DNA from: Larkinella terrae
GTDB lineage: Bacteria > Bacteroidota > Bacteroidia > Cytophagales > Spirosomataceae
Direction: 5' to 3'
Assembly: GCF_009668025.1 (NCBI RefSeq)
Contig: NZ_WJXZ01000020.1
Coordinates: 1 to 43,893 of the forward strand
Length of the DNA: 43,893 bases
This document shows, piece by piece, positions 9,293 through 16,320 of the stretch; position 1 is the stretch's first letter; every line of letters starts with the position of its first letter. The notes under the pieces are model-generated. The model made no database searches and was not told the DNA's origin. It worked only from the letters and a program-made list of their open reading frames with translations. A program made the translations under genes and the position numbers.

Positions 9293-9308
9293 TCTAACGA
9301 CTTAGATC

Positions 9309-10730
9309 ATGAAAAGATACCTCTTCCTCCTCTGTCTCCTGTCGTCCTGCGAAGTGCTGGATCAGAAGCCTGAATCGAGTTTTACGCCGGGTAATTTTTA
9401 CAAAAATGCCGACGATGCCAAAGCGGCCGTCAGTGCGGTTTATGATCCGCTGAACAGCCAGAATTTATACGGGCAGGTGATGTGGATTTTGCAGGACCAG
9501 GCCACCGACGACGCCGAATGGGGCAATGGCCGCTCGACCGCCAATCAACCCAAAAACGACCTCGACAAATATTCGTTTACCCCCGCGACCAACACTTTTC
9601 AGGCGATCTGGTCGACGGTGTACGCGGCCATTAACCGGGCGAATACCGTCATCAGCCGGGTTCCCGGAATTCCGATGGACAACGACCTGAAAGCCCGGTA
9701 CGTGGCCGAAGCCAAGTTCATGCGCGGTTTTTACTATTTCACGCTGGTGCGGTATTTCGGCGGAGTCCCGCTTATTACGACGGAGACGACTTCGCTGAAT
9801 GATTTAGCCATCGCCCGGGCTTCCGTCGACGATGTTTATAAACTGATTATTCAGGATTTTACCGACGCCGAAACTACGCTGCCGGTGACGTATTCGGCCG
9901 CCGACCGGGGCCGGGCAACGAAGGGCGCGGCCAAAGCGTATCTGGCGAAGGTGTATCTAACCCGGCAGGACTGGCCGAAAGCCGCAGCCAAGGCGAAGGA
10001 AGTAATCGATCTGGGGCAGTATGATTTGTGGGCCAATTTTGCCGACGCGTTTCTGATTGCCAATAAAAACGGCAAGGAAGCGGTTTTTGAAATGCAGGCG
10101 CTGAGCGGTGGTTTTGGCGAAGGAAGCCTGATGCAGGGTTACATGCGCCCCAATTTCGACCGCGTGAATGGCGTTTCCGGTTTCGGCGATGATCCCGCGA
10201 CCGAAAACCTGTACAAAGCCTACCGCCCGGACGATAAACGCCGGAATGTGACGCTGAAACTCTATTCGACCACCACCATGCCCGCGGCACCGGCCAGCGT
10301 GTTGTTTCCCTGTTATGTTTATAAATACCTCGATCCAACGTCGACCGGAACGAGTGATGGTGGCAATAACTACCCGATTATCCGGTATCCCGACGTGCTG
10401 CTGATGTACGCGGAAGCGTTGAACGAACAGGCGGCCAACAACACCGACGCCTACGCGACAATCAACCGCATCCGAAACCGGGCGGGTTTGCCAAACCTGA
10501 CGGCCAACCTGAGTCAGGCGCAGTTCCGCGACAGCCTGCTGCTGGAACGACGGCTGGAGCTGGCTTTCGAAGGGCATCGGTGGTACGATCTGGTGCGCAC
10601 CAAACGCCTGATCAGCGCGATGAAGGCTCAGAACCCAACCATACCCGTCGCCGAACATCATTATTTGTTTCCCATTCCCCAAACGGAACGGGATGTGAAT
10701 CCGAAACTGGACCAGAATCCGGGGTATTAA
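9309..10730 (+). CDS. SusD/RagB-family outer-membrane substrate-binding lipoprotein
   Basis: 473 residues. The N-terminus is a lipoprotein signal (LLCLLSSC, lipidated Cys14). SusD hallmarks are visible: the N-terminal SusD-like region (TPGNFYKNADDAKAAVSAVYD), TPR-like helices including AEAKFMRGFYYFTLVRYFGGVPLIT, and the C-terminal RagB region (IRYPDVLLMYAEALNE, LLERRLELAFEGHRWYDLVR) ending in LDQNPGY. It should cap the SusC-like channel and capture the substrate at the cell surface. It sits 119 bases after the receptor gene, separated by a heptad repeat. No hydrolase gene follows, unlike in typical polysaccharide utilisation loci. Confidence 0.96.
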   Translation: MKRYLFLLCLLSSCEVLDQKPESSFTPGNFYKNADDAKAAVSAVYDPLNSQNLYGQVMWILQDQATDDAEWGNGRSTANQPKNDLDKYSFTPATNTFQAIWSTVYAAINRANTVISRVPGIPMDNDLKARYVAEAKFMRGFYYFTLVRYFGGVPLITTETTSLNDLAIARASVDDVYKLIIQDFTDAETTLPVTYSAADRGRATKGAAKAYLAKVYLTRQDWPKAAAKAKEVIDLGQYDLWANFADAFLIANKNGKEAVFEMQALSGGFGEGSLMQGYMRPNFDRVNGVSGFGDDPATENLYKAYRPDDKRRNVTLKLYSTTTMPAAPASVLFPCYVYKYLDPTSTGTSDGGNNYPIIRYPDVLLMYAEALNEQAANNTDAYATINRIRNRAGLPNLTANLSQAQFRDSLLLERRLELAFEGHRWYDLVRTKRLISAMKAQNPTIPVAEHHYLFPIPQTERDVNPKLDQNPGY

Positions 10731-10780
10731 TCTGTTGGGTTACGGATTTGAGTGGCAATTGACAATTTTACCGGAGTATA

Positions 10781-10935
10781 GTCCCGTAGGGACGTAATGT
10801 TTGTAGAAAAAAGTGGCTTATCGCGTGTACGAGCGTGCCTTTAGGTACGCAATCTGATAGGCTAATTGCGTACCTAAAGGCACGCCGGGAAACATTGGTG
10901 CCTTTTCTACTACAAACATTACATCCCTACGGGAC
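10781..10935. repeat. Nested palindromic repeat (REPIN-like)
   Basis: Two inverted repeats are nested. The outer arms are 10781-10810 and 10903-10935; they differ by one base and a 3-base insertion, and each begins or ends with the small palindrome GTCCCGTAGGGAC or a near copy. The inner arms 10833-10853 and 10865-10885 are a perfect 21-bp match around an 11-base loop. Architecture (a small hairpin in each arm, arms inverted around a spacer) resembles REPIN/BIME elements, which are mobilised by RAYT transposases in other bacteria. No transposase gene is in the window. It lies downstream of the susD-like gene and could also end its transcript. Confidence 0.8.
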
Positions 10936-11123
10936 TGAAAATTCTTATCATTTAAATTCCCGGTTAAGTTTGAGAATCATAAGTAGTAAACCGAAGTCTG
11001 ATCTCAATTTGAAAAATGCAGCGTCGAACGTATTTGCAAAGCACTAATGCCGTTAACCATTTCTCAACTGGCAACTCGTAAGTAATAGTCAGCCGAAAAC
11101 CGCTGCTCGCCCAAAAAAATGCG

Positions 11124-11267
11124 ATGAATGACGTCATTCGGAAAGTAGCTGCGGATACGCATTCGCCTTTGCTGGATATGCACCCTGTTTTCGAAACCGT
11201 GGGTAACATCGGTCTGGACGCGGGCAGAAATTATCCATCCTATCTCCAAAAACTCGTTACGGCCTGA
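11124..11267 (+). pseudogene. Possible remnant of an SGNH/GDSL-type hydrolase
   Basis: A 47-codon reading frame in the 557-base gap between the susD-like gene and the FAD oxidoreductase gene reads MNDVIRKVAADTHSPLLDMH near its start. This resembles the C-terminal 'N..ir.vA......liDmh' segment of SGNH-hydrolase esterases. The frame stays open upstream to 11082, without an intact N-terminal domain or catalytic serine motif. It could be the eroded tail of an esterase gene or a chance match. The rest of the gap (10731-10780 and 10936-11081) holds nothing else recognisable. Confidence 0.2.
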
Positions 11268-11287
11268 TAGCTTTTCTGAACTCATCT

Positions 11288-12994
11288 ATGACTTCTTCCA
11301 AACACCCTTTTTCGCTATTTCCGGGCAGATTGGCGACCCAATGGCTGGTTGTTGCCACCCTCATCAGCGTCCTGATTTTCCTGCCGGGCCACCGCACCTC
11401 CGTTCGTAAACCAGCGGCAACGCGCAAAGCTGACGTCATCATTTACGGCGGAACGGCGGCTGCGGTTACGGCGGCTGTTCAGGTTACCAAAATGGGCAAA
11501 TCGGTGATTGTCGTGTCGCCCGATAAACACCTGGGCGGTTTGTCGGCGGGCGGGTTGGGATTTACCGATACGGGCAACAAAGAGGTCATCGGCGGGCTTT
11601 CGCGCGAGTTCTACCACCGGCTTTACGAACACTACCAGAAAGATGCTTCGTGGATGTGGCAGAAACGGAGTGAATACGGCAACAAAGGCCAGGGAACGCC
11701 CGCGCTCGACGGCAATAACCGGACGATGTGGATTTTTGAACCGCACGCGGCTGAGCAGGTGTTCGAGGATTTTGTGAAGGAAAACAAGCTGACGATTTAC
11801 CGGAACGAATGGCTCGACCGGTCGGCGAAAGGCATTCAGAAGCAGAATGGCGTGATCAAATCCATTAAAACGCTGTGCGGCACCGTATACGAAGGCAGCA
11901 TGTTCATCGACGCGACCTACGAAGGCGACCTGATGGCGGCTGCGGGCGTCAAATACCACGTCGGGCGGGAAGCCAACAGCGTTTATAACGAGACGCACAA
12001 CGGCCTGCAGGTGGGCGTTTTTCAGCACCGGCATTATTTTAGTAAAGATGTCAGCCCGTATAAAATCGCGGGGGATCCGAAGAGTGGTTTGCTGCCCGAA
12101 GTGTCGGCCGAAGTACCGGGCGTCAATGGCACGGGCGACAATAAAATTCAGGCGTATTGTTTCCGGATGTGCCTGAGCAATCACCCCGAAAACCGGGTGC
12201 CGTTTCCGAAACCGGCGGGCTACAATCCGGCCCGTTACGAGCTGCTGGCGCGCGTGTTTGCCACCGGCTGGCGCGAAACCTTTGACAAATACGACCCGAT
12301 TCCGAACCGGAAAACCGATACCAACAACCACGGCCCTTTCAGCACCGATTATCTGGGCAAAAACTACGACTACCCCGAAGCGACGTATGAACGCCGGAAA
12401 GCGATCATTCGCGACCACGAGCTGTATCAAAAGGGACTGATGTATTATTTGCAGAACGACCCGAAAATTCCGGCCGACGTTCACGAAGCGATGCAGCAGT
12501 GGGGTTTGCCGAAGGATGAGTTCAAAGACAACGGCGGCTGGCCGCACCAGTTGTATATCCGCGAAGCCCGGCGCATGATTGGTGAATTTGTGATGAAGGA
12601 AGCCGACGCGCTGGGCAAAACCGTTGTGCCGAATCCGGTCGGAATGGGGTCGTACGCGCTGGATGCCCACAATGCGCAGCGGTTTGTTAAAAAAGACGGT
12701 TTTGTGCAGAACGAAGGCGATATCGGCGTGCATCCCGACAAACCGTATTCGATTGCTTACGGCGCCATTATTCCCAAAGAAAACCAGTGTAAAAACCTGC
12801 TCGTACCGGTTTGCGTGTCGAGTTCGCACATTGCCTATGGATCGATTCGGATGGAACCGGTTTTCATGATTCTGGGGCAATCAGCCGCCACGGCTGCCGT
12901 GCTGGCAATTGAAAACAAGACTTCGGTGCAGCAGGTGCCCTACGCCAAACTTCAGGCGGTTTTACTCAAAGACGGGCAACGACTGACGTTGTAA
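11288..12994 (+). CDS. Exported FAD-dependent oxidoreductase (FAD_oxidored family)
   Basis: 568 residues. A hydrophobic N-terminal segment (about 17-34, LVVATLISVLIFLPG) acts as signal or anchor. The dinucleotide-binding fold starts at about 48 (ADVIIYGGTAAAVTAAVQV), followed by the family motif HLGGLSAGGLGFTDTG. Near the C-terminus NLLVPVCVSSSHIAYGSIRMEPVFM is typical of the 'FAD-dependent oxidoreductase / xanthan lyase-like' proteins of soil Bacteroidota and Planctomycetota. The glycine motif is GGTAAA instead of GxGxxG, which is normal in this family. By context it may act on the substrate imported by the SusC/D system, but a 557-base gap with a palindrome separates it from that operon, so shared expression is not shown. 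The biochemical reaction is unknown. Confidence 0.85.
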   Translation: MTSSKHPFSLFPGRLATQWLVVATLISVLIFLPGHRTSVRKPAATRKADVIIYGGTAAAVTAAVQVTKMGKSVIVVSPDKHLGGLSAGGLGFTDTGNKEVIGGLSREFYHRLYEHYQKDASWMWQKRSEYGNKGQGTPALDGNNRTMWIFEPHAAEQVFEDFVKENKLTIYRNEWLDRSAKGIQKQNGVIKSIKTLCGTVYEGSMFIDATYEGDLMAAAGVKYHVGREANSVYNETHNGLQVGVFQHRHYFSKDVSPYKIAGDPKSGLLPEVSAEVPGVNGTGDNKIQAYCFRMCLSNHPENRVPFPKPAGYNPARYELLARVFATGWRETFDKYDPIPNRKTDTNNHGPFSTDYLGKNYDYPEATYERRKAIIRDHELYQKGLMYYLQNDPKIPADVHEAMQQWGLPKDEFKDNGGWPHQLYIREARRMIGEFVMKEADALGKTVVPNPVGMGSYALDAHNAQRFVKKDGFVQNEGDIGVHPDKPYSIAYGAIIPKENQCKNLLVPVCVSSSHIAYGSIRMEPVFMILGQSAATAAVLAIENKTSVQQVPYAKLQAVLLKDGQRLTL

Positions 12995-13120
12995 TGGTCA
13001 AAACAGACGGGCATTTCGGGCCGAAAAAAGACTCGAAAAAATCGAAAATTTTATTTTCCCGGGCCTGATCTACCAGCGCGAATTGGTAACGTAAGCCAAC
13101 AATCTGTGTAGATTTTTCCA

Positions 13121-13159
13121 CAAAAAAACCGCTCCGGTCAGTGCGACCGGAGCGGTTTT
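13121..13159. terminator. Bidirectional intrinsic terminator
   Basis: A perfect 15-bp inverted repeat (arms 13125-13139 and 13145-13159, core CCGCTCCGGTC) has a 5-base loop. It is flanked by A residues on the left and T residues on the right, giving a U tract in both directions. It lies between the convergent FAD oxidoreductase and coiled-coil lipoprotein genes and should end both transcripts. Confidence 0.9.
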
Positions 13160-13182
13160 GATTTATGCAAAGAGAAGCTCTC

Positions 13183-13695
13183 TTAGTTGTCTTTATCCAG
13201 TTTGTCACCGGCTTTGTCAAAGGCATCGCCGATGTCATTTCCTGCTCTTTTAAAGCCTTTTTTCACATCCTGCCAGGCCGCTGCGGTAGCATTCTGGGCA
13301 TTTTCCAGATCCTGCCCCAGCTCCTTGCGGTCTTCCTCCAGCTTGGCCAGTTTTTCTTCGGATTTTGCCTTGGCTTTCACGCTTTCCCGCTTCATATCGG
13401 CCTTTAGCTCATCGATTCGGGCGTCCAGCTTACGCTGTTGTTCCTTGATGTTGGCAACGGCTTTATCGCGTTCTTCCCGAAAATCGGCAGCCGCTTCATC
13501 GCCTTTTGCCTCCATTTTATCACCCGCTTCTTTGGCGTCGGCCTCCATGGCTTCACCGGTTTTTTCCATGGCGTCTTCGGTGCGGGATTCATTTTTACCG
13601 TCATTCTGACAAGACGCCAGCGACAGCGAGCCTACCACTAAAATAGCTCCGGCCAGCATACGAACCTGTTTGAACGTCATCATCACCTTTTTCAT
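13183..13695 (-). CDS. Coiled-coil lipoprotein of unknown function
   Basis: 170 residues starting at MKKVMMTFKQ. A lipoprotein signal ends in SLASC (Cys29). The mature part is almost entirely charged helix rich in Lys, Glu, Ala and Asp, with repeated 'K.E...D.A.A' patterns, consistent with a long coiled coil. The tail (GFKRAGNDIGDAFDKAGDKLDKDN) resembles small stress-related YtxH/CsbD-like envelope proteins, but no family can be named with confidence. A longer reading frame from 13824 was not used because its first 43 codons run through a heptad repeat and lack signal-peptide character. It is followed by a strong terminator shared with the convergent gene. Confidence 0.75.
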   Translation of the reverse strand: MKKVMMTFKQVRMLAGAILVVGSLSLASCQNDGKNESRTEDAMEKTGEAMEADAKEAGDKMEAKGDEAAADFREERDKAVANIKEQQRKLDARIDELKADMKRESVKAKAKSEEKLAKLEEDRKELGQDLENAQNATAAAWQDVKKGFKRAGNDIGDAFDKAGDKLDKDN

Positions 13696-13752
13696 AGCAA
13701 TACTGATTGATTGGTTTGTATCAGGCCATTGGCAAAAGCAATGCCAGAAAGA

Positions 13753-13847
13753 GAATGAACAATGAATAATGAACAATGAATAATGAACAGGCTGACGCAT
13801 ACACCAACGCATCAACCTCTTCATTATTCATTATTCATTGTTCATTC
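13753..13847. repeat. Inverted array of TTCATTA/TTCATTG heptads
   Basis: The left arm (13753 to about 13789) is a run of 7-bp units GAATGAA, CAATGAA, TAATGAA. The right arm (13820-13847) is the reverse complement (TTCATTATTCATTATTCATT and on). About 30 unrelated bases form the loop. Arms of 28 bases match almost perfectly apart from one extra unit on the left. It separates two minus-strand genes. Confidence 0.85.
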
Positions 13848-13853
13848 TTTCTT

Positions 13854-14483
13854 TTACATGCTTTTCCACTTGATGGCACAGCCGATGGCTTTGGTGTTGG
13901 TGGTGACGACGGGGCGGCCCGCCAGCAGGTTATTGACGGCTTCTTCCACGAATCTTCTTTTTACGACAGCCGCAACCTGGGGACTATCGTCGATCATGCC
14001 GGTATATTCCATCGTAAACCGGTCGCCGGTACGTTTCAGGACGAACACTTCCGGCGTGCGGGTTGCCCCGAAGGCGTGTGCCACACTCTGGGTTTCGTCC
14101 GATAAATACGGGAAGGAGTAATTTTTCTCCTGCGCCCGAATTTTCATGTTCTCAAACGAGTCTTCGCTGTAAGCACCCGGATCGTTGGGCTGAATGGCAA
14201 TGAGCGGAAAGCTCAGGGGAGCGTATTTGTGGTCGAGGGCAATCATGCGCTCCTCGTAGGCTTTCGAAAACGGGCAGTGGTTGGTCGTAAAGACGATAAT
14301 CACGCCTTTTCCATTTTTATAATCACTCAGGGAAACCGGACGACCGTCGACATTCTTCAGCTTAAAATCCATGATGACGTCGCCAATGGCGTACACTTTC
14401 TCATCCGCGAAAGGGGGCGCCGGAACGAACCTGGCCGCTGTCGCAATCATCAGCACAGCAAGCAGACTTATCCACGCTTTCAT
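13854..14483 (-). CDS. Secreted thioredoxin-fold (AhpC/TSA, redoxin-type) protein
   Basis: 209 residues from MKAWISLLAVLMIATAA, a signal peptide; an upstream ATG at 14531 adds a hydrophilic extension and was not used. The AhpC/TSA fold is visible: FKLKNVDGRPVSLSDYKNGKGVIIVFTTNHCPFSKAYEERM and, later, FGATRTPEVFVLKR with the cis-Pro of thioredoxins. The active site has a single cysteine (NHCPFS), as in the 'NHCPY' redoxin subfamily of Bacteroidota and Planctomycetota, so it is more likely a peroxiredoxin-like or thiol-binding protein than a CxxC oxidoreductase. It probably acts in the periplasm. Confidence 0.85.
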   Translation of the reverse strand: MKAWISLLAVLMIATAARFVPAPPFADEKVYAIGDVIMDFKLKNVDGRPVSLSDYKNGKGVIIVFTTNHCPFSKAYEERMIALDHKYAPLSFPLIAIQPNDPGAYSEDSFENMKIRAQEKNYSFPYLSDETQSVAHAFGATRTPEVFVLKRTGDRFTMEYTGMIDDSPQVAAVVKRRFVEEAVNNLLAGRPVVTTNTKAIGCAIKWKSM

Positions 14484-14722
14484 ATGAATCAGGGTTATAG
14501 TCGGAAAAAATCTCTCCGTAGGATCATACACAATCGGAATCCGTCAACCGATTCCGGTAAGGTAACATACGGCTGACCGTTCCTACGTTCTGAGAGCCGT
14601 TTTACCCGGTAACTCAACAATGCAAAATCCGTGCTAACTAACAAATAAACAGCGCGTTTCCATCTCTTTTAACATTTCTGACGAATAGAAGGTTCTGGTT
14701 TCTTTTTTCAAACAAAAACTCC

Positions 14723-14730
14723 TATATTTG
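14723..14730 (+). promoter_or_regulatory. Putative -7 promoter element of rplU (TATATTTG)
   Basis: TATATTTG fits the Bacteroidota -7 consensus TAnnTTTG. It lies about 40 bases before the rplU start codon and downstream of an AT-rich tract. No exact -33 TTTG box is seen. The region 14484-14768 is the divergent promoter space for the redoxin gene (minus) and the ribosomal protein operon (plus), with no gene in it. Confidence 0.6.
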
Positions 14731-14768
14731 CACCTCATTTCTGAGAAACAACATTTTCTGTATCAATC

Positions 14769-15080
14769 ATGTATGCAATCGTAGAGATCGCAGGGCAGCA
14801 ATTTAAAGTTGAGAAGGGCCGTTACGTCTACACCCACCGGTTGGAAGGCGACACGGACGCTGCACTTGTGTTCGACAAGGTTCTTCTTGTCGATAATGGC
14901 GGTTCTGTATCGGTAGGCGCCCCGACCGTCGCTGGCGCTCAGGTTTCCGGTAAAATTCTGGAACACCTGAAAGGCGAAAAAGTACTCGTCTTCAAAAAGA
15001 AACGCCGGAAAGGCTACCGGAAGAAAAACGGCCACCGTCAGTACCTGACCAAAGTATTAATCGAAGACATAACCGTATAA
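14769..15080 (+). CDS. rplU: 50S ribosomal protein L21
   Basis: 103 residues, the normal length for bacterial L21. The conserved start YAIVEIAGQQFKVEKG and the C-terminal signature FKKKRRKGYRKKNGHRQYLT are present. It binds 23S rRNA in the large subunit next to L20. It precedes rpmA (L27) with a 92-base gap, the standard bacterial order. Unusually, that gap is filled by an inverted heptad repeat. Confidence 0.98.
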   Translation: MYAIVEIAGQQFKVEKGRYVYTHRLEGDTDAALVFDKVLLVDNGGSVSVGAPTVAGAQVSGKILEHLKGEKVLVFKKKRRKGYRKKNGHRQYLTKVLIEDITV

Positions 15081-15083
15081 TCG

Positions 15084-15161
15084 TTTTCGGTTTTCGGTTT
15101 TCGGCGAACAGACGCCAGCGCGTGTCGACCAACCGTAAACCATAAACCGTAAACCGTAAAC
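15084..15161. repeat. Heptad repeats TTTTCGG x3 and CGTAAAC x4 between rplU and rpmA
   Basis: Positions 15084-15104 are three exact copies of TTTTCGG. Positions 15134-15161 are four 7-bp units CGTAAAC, CATAAAC, CGTAAAC, CGTAAAC. The reverse complement of the second array reads GGTTTACGG against GGTTTTCGG of the first, so the two can form an imperfect hairpin around a 29-base loop, inside the message between two ribosomal protein genes. Confidence 0.85.
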
Positions 15162-15172
15162 TTTCTAAAAAA

Positions 15173-15484
15173 ATGGCACACAAGAAAGGTGTAGGTAGTT
15201 CAAGGAACGGCCGCGACTCGATGAGTAAACGCCTGGGCGTGAAACTTTTCGGTGGTCAGTCAGCCATTGCCGGTAACATCATCGTTCGGCAACGCGGTAC
15301 CAAGCATCACCCCGATAAAAACGTTGGAATCGGCCGCGATCACACGCTGTTTGCGCTGGTCGACGGGTATGTACACTTCCGCAAAGGCAAGGGAGGTCGT
15401 TCATTCGTGAGCATCCTGACGTCAAAACCGGAAGTTGTTGAAGCCGCTCCGGTAGAAGCAACTCCAGCAGTTGCTGCGGAATAA
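15173..15484 (+). CDS. rpmA: 50S ribosomal protein L27
   Basis: 103 residues. The start [20 protein letters not shown] and the core [20 protein letters not shown] are diagnostic for L27, whose N-terminus reaches the peptidyl transferase centre. There is no N-terminal cleavable extension of the Firmicutes type. The C-terminus carries an acidic Ala/Val/Glu/Pro tail (about 85-103) that extends past the E. coli length. It is followed by a strong terminator. Confidence 0.98.
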   Translation: MAHKKGVGSSRNGRDSMSKRLGVKLFGGQSAIAGNIIVRQRGTKHHPDKNVGIGRDHTLFALVDGYVHFRKGKGGRSFVSILTSKPEVVEAAPVEATPAVAAE

Positions 15485-15520
15485 ACCGCTACTCCCAACG
15501 GATTCGTAAAAGAACTGAAG

Positions 15521-15551
15521 ACCTGTCTGGCCAAAACCGGACAGGTTTTTT
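15521..15551 (+). terminator. Rho-independent terminator after rpmA
   Basis: A 10-bp stem ACCTGTCTGG/CCGGACAGGT (one G-T pair) has loop CCAAAA and is followed by six T residues. It should end the rplU-rpmA transcript before the Nfu gene. Confidence 0.93.
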
Positions 15552-15625
15552 GTTGTTGGCAAACTAATCAATCCCGACTGCTGTTTGCCCAGTAACGGTT
15601 TTTCCCTCACTGAAACTACAAGAAA

Positions 15626-16228
15626 ATGACCACTACATTATATCCGGCCATCTCGCTGTATACCGAAAGCAGCCCGAACCCCAACTCGATGAAGTTCGTG
15701 GTAAACTTTCCGCTGGTGCCGGAAGGACTTTCGTTCGACTACACCGATGCCTCGGAAGCGCTCCTGACGGGCAAGAGTTCGCCCTTGGTGGTGGCGTTGT
15801 TTGGCTTCGATTTCGTGAAACGGGTGTTTATTGCCAGCAACTTCATCACGGTTACGAAAGATGACGAAACCGAGTGGGAAGATGTGCTGATCGAGGTGAA
15901 GCAATTCATCCGGGCGTATTTCAACGAGCAGAAACCGGTTTTTGCCCAGCAAACGATTGATTCGAACACCACCAAGGTAGAAGCCGATTCGCCGACGATC
16001 CAGAAAATCAAGTCGGTGCTCGACCAGTACATTCGCCCGGCGGTAGAATCCGACGGGGGTGCTATCAGCTTCCATTCCTTTGACGATCAGGACGGTACGG
16101 TAAAAGTACTGCTGCAGGGTTCGTGCAGCGGCTGCCCCTCTTCCACCCTGACGCTGAAAGCCGGTATCGAAAATCTCCTCACACGATTAGTACCGGAAGT
16201 AAAACAAGTCGAAGCCGAAGGCGTTTAA
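15626..16228 (+). CDS. Nfu/NifU-type iron-sulfur cluster scaffold protein
   Basis: 200 residues with two domains. The Nfu N-terminal domain spans about 8-100 (ESSPNPNSMKFVVNF, then SSPLVVALFGFDFVKRVFI). The C-terminal NifU domain spans about 123-195, with the cluster-binding CxxC at Cys167 and Cys170 (GSCSGCPSSTLTLKAGIE). It carries or delivers Fe-S clusters to client enzymes in the cytoplasm. The gene follows the rpmA terminator, so it likely has its own promoter, and is followed by a heptad repeat hairpin. Confidence 0.95.
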   Translation: MTTTLYPAISLYTESSPNPNSMKFVVNFPLVPEGLSFDYTDASEALLTGKSSPLVVALFGFDFVKRVFIASNFITVTKDDETEWEDVLIEVKQFIRAYFNEQKPVFAQQTIDSNTTKVEADSPTIQKIKSVLDQYIRPAVESDGGAISFHSFDDQDGTVKVLLQGSCSGCPSSTLTLKAGIENLLTRLVPEVKQVEAEGV

Positions 16229-16231
16229 AAG

Positions 16232-16306
16232 AATGATGAATGAGGAATGATGAACGATGAAGTTCGCGCATTAGCATTCATCGTTCATCATTCATAATCC
16301 ATCATT
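16232..16306. repeat. Inverted heptad repeat (AATGATGAA type)
   Basis: The left arm 16232-16261 and right arm 16277-16306 are 30-base near-complements (AATGATGAATGAGGAATG against its inverted partner, with a few mismatches) around a 15-base loop. Units are mostly 7 bp (ATGATGA, TTCATCG, TTCATCA). It fills the gap between the Nfu gene and the DUF5723 gene. Confidence 0.8.
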
Positions 16307-16320
16307 ATAAGTCCTTGCCT

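Noticed and set aside
10835-11047. 70-residue plus-strand frame after the susD-like gene
   Set aside because: Its first half is the palindromic repeat and no protein family is visible.
11315-12880. 521-residue open frame on the minus strand opposite the FAD oxidoreductase
   Set aside because: Antisense shadow of a gene with clear FAD motifs; composition is Arg/Val/His-rich and no family is visible.
13696-13824. Upstream extension of the coiled-coil lipoprotein gene
   Set aside because: The added residues come from the heptad repeat and give no signal-peptide start; the ATG at 13695 gives a clean lipoprotein signal.
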